Notes: generated from the sequence alone by a model not told the origin. A stretch of DNA of 64,000 bases from Chamaecrista fasciculata (GCA_003254925.1 QANZ01044457.1:290636-354635), one strand, 5' to 3'. Numbered from the stretch's first letter, positions 10,746 to 24,545 are shown. Translations and numbers: made by a program.

Positions 10746-13700
10746 ATGGGTGAGAACGACCACCACCACCATCCGCCGCCGGTGCAGGCTCCTCCGCCGG
10801 GACCGCCACCGCCTAACCTTGCACTTTCGAGAGGCCCCACTTGGGTTCCGGCCGAACAGCTCCTTCAGCTTCACTACTGCATCCACTCTAATCCTTCTTG
10901 GCGTTAGTCTCTATATATCTTTTATCTGGTTCTTCTGTTCTTTGTGATTTTTCATTTTGTTCAAGTTCTTTTCATTATGCGAAAAAGCTGGATAAAGTTC
11001 TTTTTGTTGATAAAAGCGGTTGGATGTGTGTCTCTATCTAGTATATACGTTTGTGGAAGGAGAGGGAGGACACACCTGGTTCTGGATTTCTTTTTAATAT
11101 TTTAAAACTTGGCTTTTTCTTTCATTTTTCTAGTCCAATTCTCTCAAAAAAGTTCCTTCCTTTTTTTTTTTTTGGTTTCCCCCTATGATTTTTGTGAATT
11201 GGGGCAATGAATCGAGCTAATTTATATTTTCTAGTGATTCGGTATGATTAAATGATTTAAAATCCACTTCGAATTCTTGACCCAAGTCATATTCATTGAG
11301 CGACTAAGACCTCTCTTAACAATTTCGCTAATTAATATTGGCAGCGGTGGCATGCTTATTGGGTTTTCAGCACTACATTGTGATGCTCGGAACAACAGTT
11401 CTGATTGCAAGCTACTTGGTGCCTAAAATGGGTGGGGACCATGTAAGTCTACACTCAGGTTTTTATTATAATTTCGTACCATGACTAACGAACAGAACAA
11501 ACATGTTAATCCTTCATCTTAGTATAATACTAAAAAAACAATATTGGTTTTGTGGAGCAGGGTGACAAAGCTCGCGTGATTCAGACGTTGCTGTTTATGT
11601 CTGGAGTGAACACACTGCTCCAAACATGGTTTGGGTCAAGGCTTCCAGTAGTGATGGGCAGTTCAATTGCTTTTACTATCCCAGTATTGTCCATCATTAA
11701 TGATTACAGTGACCGCTCTTTCCCTTCGGAGCATGAGGTTTGTGCTTTCAAACAGCTTATCACTCTGAGAACTTTAATGGTTGTGACATTAGAAACATAA
11801 CTTTCTTTCCTTGCAATAAATTGAGTTGAGTGTTTGTTCCTCGGACTAAAAATCATGTAAAACTCTCTGCACATATCATGAGAATCTTTAATATGATTTC
11901 AATTATAACAAGTCATTTTTGGATAGCAAGAAAATGTTTTCTTCTTCTTGGATGCGAAAAGTTGTAAATTGCGGATGCGGTTGCGGTTGCGTTCACTGCG
12001 GTTGCGGGTGTTGCAATATAGGTTACGGCCATTGCGAGTGTTTTGTTGCAGCCTGATGCGGGTTGCGGTCACCACCGCAACAGCAATATTGCGGGCGCAA
12101 TTGCGGTTGTGGACCGCAATTTGCAACCATTCTTCTCTCTCTTTGCAAAAGAGTGGTTGCTAAACGGATGTTCAAAACCTCGTATTGGTCCCTAAAGTGT
12201 TGGGTAAATTCCATTTTTGGTCCCTAAAGTAGTTTATGCCACTATCTTTGAGTTGGACAATTGGGCTGGACGATTTCTCTCTCATACGTGTTATAATAAA
12301 TGAGTTGCTAGAGAGATAAATAAATATTAGTATCACAATCTCATTCTTCGATGAGTATTGTGAGGAGATGTCATGTCTGCTATTGCGGCGTGATCAGCAG
12401 AATATTTATTTCTCTCTCAACCAGTCCAAGTTATTTGCCCAGCTTAGAGATAACTAGAAATCAAACGAAATCATGATAGGGGTTAATGGTGAAACAAATT
12501 GAATACTTTACGAATCAAAACGGAATGAAAAATAGTTTAGGGACTAAAGCAAAATTCCTCCTATACTTCAGGGACCAATATAAAGTTTTGACCTTTTTCT
12601 GAATTTATTGCTGTTTTCTTGAATTCAGCCCATTCTTCATTTGGCTTATATATATATATGGTTCACATTTGTTATTTGCCAATTGAATTGGTGTCTTTCT
12701 AGATCTGAATTTTGGTTATTCAAACTTCTAAATCAGTGATAATACTGGTGTTGTAGAGGTTTATTTACACAATCAGGACAGTTCAGGGATCCCTGATTGT
12801 TTCTTCTTTCATCAACATGATACTTGGGTATAGCAAGACATGGGGAAATTTGACAAGGTTAGTTAATTTAAGTTTTGCGCATTAATGTCTTCTCTTTCCG
12901 TTTTTTAATATTTCATGTAGTTCCTTCATTGTCTATATCTAGAAAGCTGAATTAGATTATGCAACTATAGTTTATTATTTGTTTTATAATTTCTTTTTTC
13001 TTTTTTCTTCTTTTTCAATCAGATTCTTTAGTCCTATAGTCATTGTACCAGTGGTTTGCGTGGTGGGTCTTGGTCTGTTCAATCAGGGCTTCCCAAAGGT
13101 AAACATTCGTATTGCACTTCCAGAGGTGTTATTGTTAAGACACAAGAATAGTTAACTAACTAACTTTTTTTCTTCCATACAGCTAGCTAATTGTGTTGAG
13201 ATTGGTTTACCTATGCTCATTCTATTGGTCATAATCCAGCAGGTCTAGTGTAACATCTCATACTTCATCTGGAATGTTATGTTAAACTTTTATTCTCTGC
13301 TATGTGCCAAAACCTTTATTCTGTGGCTCTGTAGTATTTGAGGCACGTAATCCATCCTGCGGCCCAGCATATTATCGAGAGATTTGCTTTACTTATGTGC
13401 ATTGGGCTTATATGGGCTTTTGCTGCTATCCTCACTGTCGCCGGTGCATATAATAACACTACAAATGAAACCCAAACAAATTGTCGTACCGATCGCTCCT
13501 ATCTCCTGTCGTCTGCTCCTTGGTAGGTTCAGATAGCTGTAGTTTTATAAGTTTACTTGAGTTTGAATGACTTCCTGGAAATGTTTTTGTTACTTTTATG
13601 CTGTTTTAATACTAGGATTAAAGTTCCATATCCATTTCAATGGGGTACGCCCATATTCAAAGCTAGTCATGTCTTTGGGATGATGGGGGCGGCACTTGTC

Positions 13701-15229
13701 ACTTCTGCAGAGGTCGAGCAACTCTTACCCAAGACTTCTATTCTTAATTTGTACTGATAATTATGCCCACTCTCGATTTCGAGCCATTTGATAATTTTGA
13801 CAACTTCACCTGCTTGAAATTTTTCTTTCTTAAAATTTGGCAATTTGGTTGCGTTATCCTATTTTGTCAAGCTTGTTTCATAAAAGTGTTAAAGCTGTCT
13901 GGAGTTTCCTTTCTTAAGTAAGATTCCTTCAATGCAGTCAACTGGGACTTTCTTTGCAGCAGCCAGGCTTTCCGGTGCCACACCCCCTCCTGCACATGTT
14001 GTCAGCCGAAGCATCGGGCTGCAGGTGAAGTTTTATTTACGTCGCAATTTGAATTGAGTGATCTTTTGATTATAACAGAAGTAGATCAGTTACAATATAA
14101 ACTTTTTTGTCTTCCTAAATACAGGGTATTAGCATGCTGCTTGAAGGCATATTTGGTTCTCTTGTCGGTACTACTGCATCTGTGTAAGCAAGAAACGTTC
14201 TTAAAATCACGTGTCCCAGCTCTAGCATGATTATCAAAAAGTTTTGGATTCTTTCATGAAAGAGTTCTCTTCTATTTATAGTTCTTGCAAGTTGACTTAA
14301 TCAAATTTATTCAGAAACTAATAACATTGTTAGTATTGCAGTGAAAATGTTGGCCTACTTGGATTAACACATATAGGGAGCAGAAGAGTAGTGCAGATAT
14401 CATGCGCTTTTATGATTTTCTTCTCCATTTTTGGTAATTTATTTCACCTGGAATCTGATGAGAGTTCCTTTCTTCTACACATTTTATGTCTCTGGTCAAT
14501 TTAACCATTGCCGTGTCTGTTTCAGGTAAATTTGGAGCCTTTTTTGCATCGATTCCCTTACCGATATTTGCTGCTATATACTGTGTTTTATATGGAATCG
14601 TGGGTAGGTGTAACTGCTATCATTTAAGTTGGGATTTGGAAAAGTAATTAATTATCTGCAGGGCATTCACACTTGGCTCCTATTTTGCAGCTGCTGTTGG
14701 GATCTCATTTATACAGTTTGCTAATAACAACTCTATAAGAAATCTCTATGTTTTGGGTCTAACTCTGTTTCTGGGGATCTCAATTCCTCAATATTTTGTC
14801 TCCAACACTACTCAAGATGGTCATGGTCCAGTAAGAACTAATGCTGGATGGGTAAGCGACTTACTTACAAGGTTTCTTATTTGTTTTCTTCATTCCTTGT
14901 TTTGATTTTCCTTCTGATAAATGTGTCTTTGTTAAGCTGATTCTTTGATTTATCACCAAGTTGTAAATAGAACAAGTCTTTCTGATCTCATTTGTGTGTC
15001 ACAACAGTTCAATGACATTTTGAACACCATTTTCTCTTCACCCCCATCTGTGGCCATAATCGTCGGAACACTTCTTGACAACACGCTTGATGCTAAGCGT
15101 ATGGTTAATGACCGAGGAATTCCATGGTGGGTACCTTTCCAGAACAGGAAGGGAGATGTCAGAAACGACGAGTTTTACAGTCTTCCTCTCAGGATAAATG
15201 ATTATATGCCCACCAGATTCCTGAGATGA
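10746..15229 (+). CDS. NAT3: Nucleobase-ascorbate transporter, NAT3 type
   Basis: Fourteen exons: 10746-10902, 11345-11442, 11561-11737, 12757-12857, 13023-13098, 13183-13242, 13335-13522, 13616-13712, 13938-14024, 14125-14183, 14342-14433, 14526-14603, 14691-14851 and 15008-15229. All junctions keep phase and yield about 550 aa. The N-terminus is His/Pro-rich (HHHHPPP), followed by WVPAEQL and CIHSNPSW. GFQHYIVMLGTT carries the QH pair of membrane segment 1, and ATPPPAHVVSRSIG and ENVGLLGLTH form the family core. By family knowledge these are multi-pass purine/uracil/ascorbate permeases; plant substrates are poorly defined. The His/Pro-rich start and the MPTRFLR end match NAT3-type proteins. 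One residue of the NAT signature is unusual: His where Arg, Lys or Gly is normal (about residue 377). Confidence 0.93.
11945..12135. repeat. GCGGTTGC-rich repeat in transporter intron 3
   Basis: A locally GC-rich block with repeated TGCGGTTGCGGTTGC and its inverse ACCGCAATTGC-type words, inside an otherwise AT-rich intron. The two halves can partly pair. It probably belongs to a small non-autonomous transposon, but no clear ends or target duplication were found. Confidence 0.5.
12172..12594. mobile_element. Degenerate 'TTGGTCCCTAAAG' inverted-repeat element
   Basis: The left end TCAAAACCTCGTATTGGTCC and the right end, read inverted, TCAAAACTTTATATTGGTCC match over about 60 bp with mismatches. 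It lies in intron 3 of the transporter. No target duplication was recognised, so the superfamily assignment (Mutator-like by end type) is an inference. Confidence 0.6.
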
Positions 15230-17810
15230 ATGGCTTTTTCCGTTCTTGATTTTAGCCCTCCTGTGATGATGATATGTGTTTTGCGTAAATCTCCTTGTAC
15301 AATGATCGTTTTAAGTTATGGACAAGTTAGTTATCACCATTTTGACAGGCAACCAGATATTACTTTGTATAAATAGATTCATTTTACATATTAATTCTTT
15401 GATCCTTGTATGGCTTGTCTTTGCTGGCAAAATTTTCAACCCAACAATATGCTTATTGCTTAAGTATGGCTTTAGATTTTGATTCACGCCACCAAGGAGT
15501 ACTTATGATGATGCTCTAGTTGAAACTTGAAACCAGTATGACTGGTTTTATGCATATATATATATATATATATATTTCTCTGAGACCTATTATATATGAT
15601 TATAGGTTTAATTCTAGATTTGAATTTATAAGTTTAGTACTGAGTGGGTGTCTCAACTCTCAACAGTAAATCAGTGGTATGATGATTCTAACACTTTCGA
15701 TTCAATGATCATGTTGTTAAAACATTGATATGAGCTACATTAATTCGCAAGAAGTCCCCAAAAATGTTGCAGGAAGGAAAACAAAAGTTGATTAGGTTCT
15801 TTAAGCAAATCTCAGCCATGTGATTTCAGATTTACAAAGTATTCAATTTGAATATGTTCAATATTCATTGTTATTACCATTTATCAACGGATATAAGTTC
15901 CATTATAGCTGCCATTCCATATGAAAAAAAAGAAAAATTTAAAGGATTTCTATTTTGCCGTCTTACAAAAATATTCTTTATATTTATCTATCAAATAAAT
16001 TGAAAGAAATCATATCTTCAACTACCTTTGTGCGTTGGCCAAAAAAAAAACTATCTTTGTGTGTCACGCTGTGGTGGTTGTTATTTTATTAAAGTAAAAG
16101 CACAATGATAATTAATTGGAAAATTAAAACAAATACATCAAAATCAAACTGCTGAAAAACAAAAGTTCCACCAACACACAACGTAGGACGTCACACAACA
16201 TAAATAGATATTAAACCACATATAGGCTTGGTGATTACCATGAATGAATTGATTATGAGTTTTGCTTGGCGTCGGATAATATAGAAATTAAAACCCCAAG
16301 AGGAGACTGGAGAGGATAATAAATAAACATTGACCAAAAGGTAAATGCGAGAATGAGGAAGGTTCTGAGTAATCGGAAGAGACCCAAACTCTTACGAGAG
16401 TGACTTATGGGTTGCTTTCACTTTGCTTAATCTTCCCTACCCTTTAACGCGTTTTCTAGTGACAAAACAAAACACATGAGAGACAAAACCCCATTAGTGG
16501 AGGCATAGAATTGGTCGTATACGTATCATAAAGGTCAAAAGATTCCAAGAATTCTTGTCCCACCTCATGGAATTTTATTATTTATAGGATACCACTTTGC
16601 TATATTTTTTAGCCGCCTTGCTTTTTAGCTTTTTCTTTTTTAATGTTTCCATTTTGTATAAGTATAGCACTATAATTTTCTATAATTAGATTAATATCGG
16701 GAAAGTTTTAAAAACAAAGTGTAGATCTTTTTAGAACTATTACCTTACTATGGGCTATAATGCTTTATGGGTAAACGAGCACTATAACAACTTAAGATTA
16801 GTCTACTCTCTACTAAGTTATAATTAGTCAAGATTAATTTTTTTGGTTTCACTCCTTGCAAATACTAAAATGACTTTCTAGAATATGGCATTTAAAAGAA
16901 ATGTTTTTTACTAATGATGTTATCATAATCAAATTATTCAATAAATTGAAAAAATTTTCGATTTATGATTTCATTGGTTAAATTAATAGATAAATCGAAT
17001 ATATAATAAATAATAATTATTAATTATTTTAAAATAATTAATATATAAAATATAAATATTAAAATTATAATCATAATAAATAGTTATAAATAGATAATTT
17101 ATCATAAATAATTGATATTACAATATAAAATTTATATAAAGGGAATAAAATTAATAACAAAATAATTTTTTAGGAATTAAATTGAGAAAAAAAATTTAAA
17201 AGACTAAATTAAAAAATATTGATATATGAAAGATCAAATAAAATTTTAATATTTTAATTGAAGTAGACGATTCTTTAATAGTTTATTTGTCCAAACCAGT
17301 CTAAACAATTCTATTTAGTTATTTTGGATTCAACAGTAAAAATAATTTTTATAATTGAACCATTGATTACTAGTTACAGTCATCAACTTGCGGGGACCAA
17401 ATCTGATCTCACCTATTTCTTACAATTAGGTGCTTTCATATCGTCTGCTGCACCACATCCCTTTGTTTTGCTATAAAACAAGATGACGCGTTTCAAAATG
17501 AAAGGCGATGTGATGCAATGAGAGTCGTAATTTTATATTAAGATTTTTATTCAATTCTATTCAAGATATTGTGGAATAATAAATATAAAGTCTGTTTTTT
17601 TAGTGAGAATTCAAACTAGAATTTGCCATACTGTATGATAATAATCTTTTGTATTAAACTCATTTCTTGCTGATGACAAGTCATGAATATTAAAATCCAC
17701 CAAAATTGTAGCATATATTAAAAAAAAGAGTTATGACGAAGAGAACAAGTATTTACAGAAAATTGGGTATTAGTATATGTAAGATTTAAACATGAAAAGA
17801 ACAAAAAAGT
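15230..17810. other. Intergenic between NAT3-like and ADR1-like genes
   Basis: The genes converge. 15230-15460 is probably transporter 3' UTR. A TA microsatellite lies at about 15553-15575, and 16900-17300 is extremely AT-rich. A micro-insertion with target duplication is at 16021-16061. No gene was recognised. Confidence 0.55.
16021..16061 (+). mobile_element. Micro-retroposition footprint 1
   Basis: ACTACCTTTGTG (16021-16032) is repeated as ACTATCTTTGTG (16050-16061), 11 of 12 matching. Between them lie only 17 nt: CGTTGGCC plus an A-run. The layout is that of a retroposed insertion with A-tail and target duplication, but with almost no body. Confidence 0.75.
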
Positions 17811-20571
17811 TCATCTATCGTTAAGCCAGTCCAGATCAAAACATTGTTCTGATACTTGAATATGGACGTCTGGCTTAACCTTTTCCACATCTTTCCACAT
17901 CCCAGACACCTCCTCATCACAAATCACAAGTCTCAACGACTTCAATGACACTGAAGACTTGGGTAAAGCCCTAATCAACGAGCATTCCCTCATGTCTATC
18001 TTCTCCAAGTTCACTAATTTACCTATCTCTAAAGGAAAACACCCCAGATTAACACACTGAGAAATGTCAATGTACTTGAGCTTACTAAGCTCACCAATGC
18101 TAGGAGGCAGTGCCTCTAGAGCTGGACAAGCATATAATCTGAGGATCATTAAGGATGCTAGTTTTCCCAATTCATCAGGAAGTTGGGTTAAGTTATGACA
18201 GTTGGTCAGACTCAGATTCTGTAATGATCCCATCTTGCAAATGCTTGAAGGAAGCTCCGTTAAATCATCACAATGATCAAGTGTGAGCTCCGAGAGGCTT
18301 GGGAAAACGTGGGTTAAATCTATTGTTTTTCCATCTAGATTGTTGTTTATCTTGCACAGGACAACAAATAATTTGTGCAAGTTGATCAAGGGAGTGTCTG
18401 ATAGTTGAGGGACAGAAACCTTTTCAAGCCAGAGGCTTCTCAAAGTGGTCAAGTTCTTGAAAACGTTGAAGTTTTGAATGGATGCATATGATGCACTGTA
18501 GTTTATCAATATCAATGCCCTCAAATTTGGCATTTTATCAATGAAGGGAGGCAAGAAGTATTGGCTTGAGGAGAAATTGATAATCAGCACTTCGGCCTTG
18601 GGAAACTCCATTCGAAACCAATCTTTTTCTTTCATTTCACCTGCAAATCGATCAAAAACATGAACCCCAGATGTATAAATAGAAAACATTTAAGGATTAA
18701 ACATAAGTTTTTACGCACCAGTGTGAATTGATACAATCTGAGCCTCAAATGGTTGATCTCTATTTCTGAACCATTCTTTAGGGACTGAATTCTCTCTTTT
18801 GGGCATAACTAACCGCCGGCGTTGATTAACGCTCTCACGATTGCTCAAATAAACAGCAAGGTCTCTCAGCACATCATGTTGAGTCACAGAGATCTCAAAG
18901 CAACTGCTATACAGGCCTCCAGCGCTGATTCATTGAAACAATACACACATTAATTAGCTTTTAAGAATAATAATGGTGAGAATTCAAAGTTAAAATGGTT
19001 TTCACTTCCACTTTCACACTTGCTTTACTTACCGTGCCTCTTTTACTAAGGAGAGAAGATTCTTGTTTGAGAGCTCAACCACAATAGCAAAAGCCTCAGT
19101 TTCATCAATATCATGGATTTCAACCCACATGTTGATGAGAACTTCCAAGGGGATTTTCTTATCCTCTGGAAACGAACATAGATCCAAGAAGCACTCTTTC
19201 ACCTTTGGTGGCAAGTAATTGATACTGATTGCCATTCTTTCCATGAGATTGATTTCATATGACTCCCCTATGCTTTGGCCTTGGGCTAACCTGTTTTTCA
19301 CACCTGCCCAAAACATCTCAGACTGATCACGTAACGAAGCTCCGATCACTTTAAGAGCTAATGGAAGCCTTCCACACTCCGTCACAATCTGCTTCACCAA
19401 ACTCTCATTCGCAGCATGAGGGATTGATTTTTGACCGAAAGCATGGTGACAGAACAAAGACAGAGCATCGTCTTCGCTCAATAGCTCCACTTCGTAACTA
19501 ACAGAAAACACTGTCGGGAACTTGAATCGAGAGACTACAACGAATTTACAACCTGGGATTCTACAAACAAGTTGCTCTAAAACAGAGAGTGACCACACGT
19601 CATCCAGAACAATCAGGATTTGTGCGTCGGTTTTCCATTCAAATTGAGGCTTCCATTGTGGGATGATATAATTAGGACTCAAGTGCTCGTTTCCCATTAT
19701 AAACCCCCAAATCTTTGCTCTCAATTGTTCCACATTCGGAGACTGCGACACTGTCAGAAACAAGATTCTCTCTTTGAAATAGCCTGCCAAAAAAAGAAAT
19801 CATCTTTTTAGTCAGAATTGATCGATTAAAGCATAGAGAAAAATGGAGCCATAAGAATACTGAATACATACATCGAACTTGATCATCTCTGCAAAGCTCT
19901 CTGGCGAGAGTGGTCTTGCCGGAGCCACCAATGCCGGAAATCCCAAGTACCCATAAATCATGTCTTCCGATTACTAACTCCTTAATCTTTTTCTTCCCCA
20001 AATCCAAACCCACATCCAAATTCCCAGAGCAGCCATTATTATTCATCATCATCCTCTCATCCTCTTCCATACTCCTCACGGCTTCCTCCATCCACCCTCC
20101 TCCTCCGACGCCGATCTTCATAGCGCCGAAGTACTGCTCGAGCCGGCGGTTCGACTCATCCACCCGGTCGAACCGCTCGGCCATCTCGAACCGGGTGTGG
20201 TGGACGTCGGCGAGGATGTGAGCTTGCATGGGACCTTGGACGAAGCGAGAGACATTTTTCTCGAGCTTTTCCATTTTCTTGGCGAGCTGGAGATTCTTGT
20301 AGACGTTCCAGCGACTTGAAGAGAGGACTTTGTGAGAGAGGTCGACGCCGGAGCGGAGAATCTCGGAGAGACGGTCGAGCTGAGATTGACGGCCGGCGGG
20401 AAGCTCCACGCCGGAGTATTTGATTTCTTCGATGGTAGGGAGGAGTTGTTGGATGTAGGTGGTCAGCTGCTCGGCGCTTGATCGGCATAGTAATGATTTC
20501 CGGGATATGCTTATCAGCATTTTTAGAAGCTCCGTCGCGATTTCGCCGGCGAATAGATCCGTCACGGCCAT
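17811..20571 (-). CDS. ADR1-like: ADR1-like helper NLR (RPW8-CC, NB-ARC, LRR)
   Basis: Exons on the minus strand: 20571-19872, 19783-19033, 18924-18719 and 18640-17811, giving about 828 aa. ATG at 20571 (MAVTDLFAGEIATELLK) matches the usual family start. The RPW8-like coiled coil covers about residues 1-150. The NB-ARC has P-loop GIGGSGKTT (about 213-221), kinase-2 ILIVLDDVW (about 289-297) and CGRLPLALK; TQHDVLRDLA has the QHD form of the MHD motif (about 499-501), normal for ADR1 proteins. Leucine-rich repeats follow to the end (LTLDHCDDLTELPSS, YIDISQCVNL, KIDMRECSL) and stop at WLNDR. By family knowledge ADR1s act downstream of TIR-NLRs and receptor proteins with EDS1-PAD4 and form calcium-permeable channels. 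All core motifs are intact, so it is probably functional. Confidence 0.95.
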
Positions 20572-20974
20572 TCTCACTGTTATGCCCTGCTCTTCTCCTT
20601 ATATATAAACAAACGTATCACTCTGTTTCTCTATAATATATATGATAATATGAATTCATATGTCTTAGAAGTAATATCTCATCTCTCTTCGACTTTTGAA
20701 GCAAATATTATTTCGTTTATATACATGCATGTGTTACAATTTAGTACAGTAATTTACAAAATTATAGCCTCAGTAACAAAAATTTATCAACGCTTGTTTG
20801 CGCCAAATTCTCCAACAATTGACTTTTGTATTGTTTCTTTTAGATGGACCAAAATACCCTTCTAGTTTCTCTTATTATTAAGCCTAAAATGCACGCACTT
20901 CAATTTCCCGTCTTAAAAATTAACGGGTCAAAGAGAACCTAACCTATGAAGTATGGACATTTCATTTTGAGAGC

Positions 20975-21300
20975 ATCTCAGACACGTGTATGTGTCCGGT
21001 ACCCGTACGATACTCACAGACACATATTTATAAGCTCAAAATATAAAAATAATTTTTTATAACTTTAATATGATAAATAATATAAAATAATAATACATAT
21101 GACATATATATTTATAAAGATATTATAATTTTTTAAATTTTCATCAAAATTTATAAATTTTTAATTATTTATATATATAAATATATGTCGTATTGTGTCA
21201 TATAACTTTAAAAATTGAACTTATTGATGTATTCGTATCTATATCATATCTCGTATCAATATCTGTCGTATCCCGATCAATGTCAATGTATATGGACCCT
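20975..21300 (+). repeat. GACACG-type repeat, copy A
   Basis: Starts CAGACACGTGTATGTGTCCGG and runs through an AT-rich middle to CGATCAATGTCAATGTA. It matches the inverted complement of 23581-23930 over most of its length with many mismatches, so the two are inverted copies of one non-autonomous repeat. Superfamily unknown. Confidence 0.55.
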
Positions 21301-23514
21301 TAACTTGATTACTCAATACTTCCAACTTTTTTTACCTAAAAAAGTGATAATTGAATGAAAAATTTTATACTAGAAATTAAGTGTCTCTACATTCTGGCGT
21401 GAATTAATTGTATAGCTTTCAAGATCAAAAGATAACGAGATTTTTCACACTCATATATATCATTGTCAGGAGAGAATTCGTGTTATGCTAGGGGAATGAC
21501 AAATGATGACTGGCAAAATGGTAATTAGGTGATTAACAAGTAGTAAACGTCTCGTATTCTCGTATATGTTATATATATACAACTAGTGGTCTCCAAAAAT
21601 ATAAGGCTTCCGATCCATCGAGGGTCAGACGATATGTAAATAAATAACAAAATGTAGGCCAAAAAAAATATCATTTATATAATATAATTTGGCAAGATAA
21701 ACAAATTAAACTAGAAAAAAAAAATTAAAACAATTTCGAGTATTTTTCTCTCAAAATTTAATTTTATACATACATAAGCCAACAACTGTTAACTTATCAT
21801 TGGAGCTCAAGTTATAATTATTAGTTCTCAGTATATAGTAGAGATATTGGAGAGCTATGATTTAATTATGACTCGATCACATATCCGAACTTATATCATA
21901 TATAGAATAATAGCTACGTACCACCTCTAAGTCAACAAGTTATTTTTTAGCAATTGTTTTATTAGAAATCAAAATTATACCTAGATACTAATATTATATA
22001 GTTGTTGAATCAAGTGCTTGTTACACTTTGGCCAAATGTTATAATTGTTAGTAAGACACAATTTTATTTTATTAATCGAAGTGTTATAATTCAATAATTA
22101 TAACTCAATCTCGTACTTGAACTTCCATCATGAAATAATTATTGTCACATCTAAGCAAACATATACTATGGGTTTTGTTTAGTAATACTATTCTTGATCA
22201 TTTAATCTATCTTTTACAATAAAATGTGCTGGTGTAAGTTGTAACGGCTGTTTGTGAAGAAAAAAATTTATCTTCGATTTGATCCCTGCTCAGTGTGCAT
22301 AAAAGGATCTTTGATAATGTAATTGATAGTGTTGGTCTTCTCGTAACAGACTATCCTTCATTATAACAAAACCAAATTTCATTGACTCTTGGATTATAAA
22401 TCATTGTTTTGATTCTGACTTTTGGACTCTTGAATTTGTTTTTGTTCAAAGTTCAAACTAGCAAGTCACTGAGCTGTGCGAAAAAATTGTGTAGTCTGGA
22501 GGTTTGTATATCACAAAGACAGATTCTGTATTATATCTAAATTTACTCAATTGAATTAAAACTTACTTCAATACATCCAAATTGTTCAACAAATACCCCA
22601 ACCCAACAACTTATTTGACATATGTGGAATTATTATTTATTATCCATTTATCCATCATCTAATTTGTACATCTATCATATATATGGTACAAAAGAAGATT
22701 TCAATGATCAGCAAACTACTAGTAAGTAGAATTTACAGACCATGTTTGACAACGAGGTGGGTCCCGTTCCGTGATTAAAGCACATACACTCTTTTCCTTA
22801 ATCTACTTGTAATTATTTATTTTATATACAGATATCTTTCATTCATCTATTAATTTTAATATCTGAGGTATTTCATCGGTGAATTAAGTAAAATCTTTAT
22901 TTACTCTATTAGTTGATAAGAGCAGAGAAGACAAGAATTATGGTTTTATAACACAAGGTAAATATGAACTGAAGGGCTGATTATTGATCATTTGATATTG
23001 TCTTGAGTAATAAGAGAGTAGATTAGCTAAATTATCAATCTCATGAAATAGCTGAAATAGTAAAAATTAAAGGTGGATTTACACTCAAATTTATTTTTTA
23101 TATTGATCTTTATCTCTCCTTCTCTCTCTTCTCATTTCATACTTTAGTCATATATAATTTACTTGATGTACTTTCATGGGACACATAGTTATTCAGATGA
23201 GTGTGTGAATAATTACGGTAAAATTATGAAATACGAACCACTATTATATATATCCACCGAGGATTTGGATGGTTGACTGGTGCAATGACCAGTTTGCCCT
23301 CCGTTTATTTCTTTTTAAAATTTCAATAGGATATTTAGCTTTGAGTGGTTGATGAATGATGATGGATGAGTGTCATGTCAATTATCAACTTCGTTGTGGC
23401 CGAGATTTCGGGTCAAAAGTCAACAGGCAATCAAGGGTAGTGACTAGTGATCCACGTATATATGGGCACATTCACTCACCCGTCTATACAAGTCGTGGTC
23501 TTCGCTTCAAAGTT

Positions 23515-23554
23515 GAAATATAAATTAATATTTACCCAAAAAAAGAAATACAAA
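23515..23554 (+). mobile_element. Possible micro-retroposition footprint
   Basis: GAAATATAAA (23515-23524) and GAAATACAAA (23545-23554) flank 20 nt ending TTTACCCAAAAAAA. The repeats are AT-rich and one base differs, so this is the weakest member of the set. Confidence 0.45.
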
Positions 23555-23580
23555 ATCAAATGACAACTATGAAGAATAAA

Positions 23581-23930
23581 CATTGATACGAACACGCGAT
23601 ATGATACAGATAGACTTGATCCCGGGCCGGGCTCGCTAAAATACGGGCCGGGCTTTAGGGGTAGTAATGAACTAAAATAAATTTTTAAATTTACATGATA
23701 CAACACGACATATATCTATATATAAATAATTAAAAATTAATTAATTTTGATGAAAACTTTAAAAATTATAATATTTATTCCTAATATATGTCATATATGT
23801 CATTATTTTCTATTATTTGTCGTATTAAAGTCACATAAATTGATTTTATATTTCAAAATTTATAAATAAGTGTTATGTGGGTGTCTTATGGTTTTCGGAC
23901 ACAGACACATATCTAACACGGTAGGGGTGA
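23581..23930 (-). repeat. GACACG-type repeat, copy B
   Basis: Inverted relative to copy A at 20975. It is interrupted near 23618-23670 by a GC-rich GGGCCGGGCTCGC / GGGCCGGGCTTTA motif not present in A. It abuts the hAT-like element that starts at 23932. Confidence 0.55.
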
Positions 23931-23931
23931 G

Positions 23932-24545
23932 CAAACCAACCCGTCAACCCGTGAGCCCGCAGAAACCAACCAAACCCGCAGATGTGGGTTGAGTTGGTTC
24001 GGGTTTACAGGTTGGTTTGGGCTCTAAATTCCCAACCCGCACACTTGCGGGTTCATAGTTTCTCAACCCAACCCGCGAGTCCGCATATATTTTTTTTTAT
24101 TTTTTAATTTATTTTTTATACATGTTTATGTATTTTTATATAAATTTTATATATTTTCTTTATGTATTTATATTATTAGTTATTTATGAATAAGATATTT
24201 TGATTTTAAAATTTACATAATTATATAGATGTATTATATTTACATATGTTATGAAGTGTATTTTAATTGATTTATATTTATATATGTAAAATCTATGTTT
24301 TTAAATTTTTTTATTTACTATTCAAAAATTTATAATAATATTTTTTTGTTATAAAAATTAAAAAAAAATTACAAACTCAATCGGCGGGTTTAACCCAACC
24401 CAACCCGCAACTCTGTGGATTGAGTTGGTTCGGGTTGAGTTTTTAAAACTATAAAACCCAACCCAACCCAACTCACAAATTGATGTACCGGTTGGATTGA
24501 AATTTTCTCTGAACCCGCCCTAATTTAACCCGCACTCACTCATAC
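23932..24545. mobile_element. hAT-like non-autonomous repeat rich in AACCCAACCC
   Basis: Begins TAGGGGTGAGCAAACC, a typical hAT-type terminal sequence, and contains many ACCCAACCCGC and GGGTTGAGTTGGTTCGGG words in both orientations around a very AT-rich centre (24090-24370). The right end is degraded and no 8-bp duplication was found. Assignment rests on the left end and on the repeat style. Confidence 0.5.

Noticed and set aside
21650-21680. GTAGGCC plus A-run, resembling the micro-insertions
   Set aside because: No flanking direct repeat could be found.
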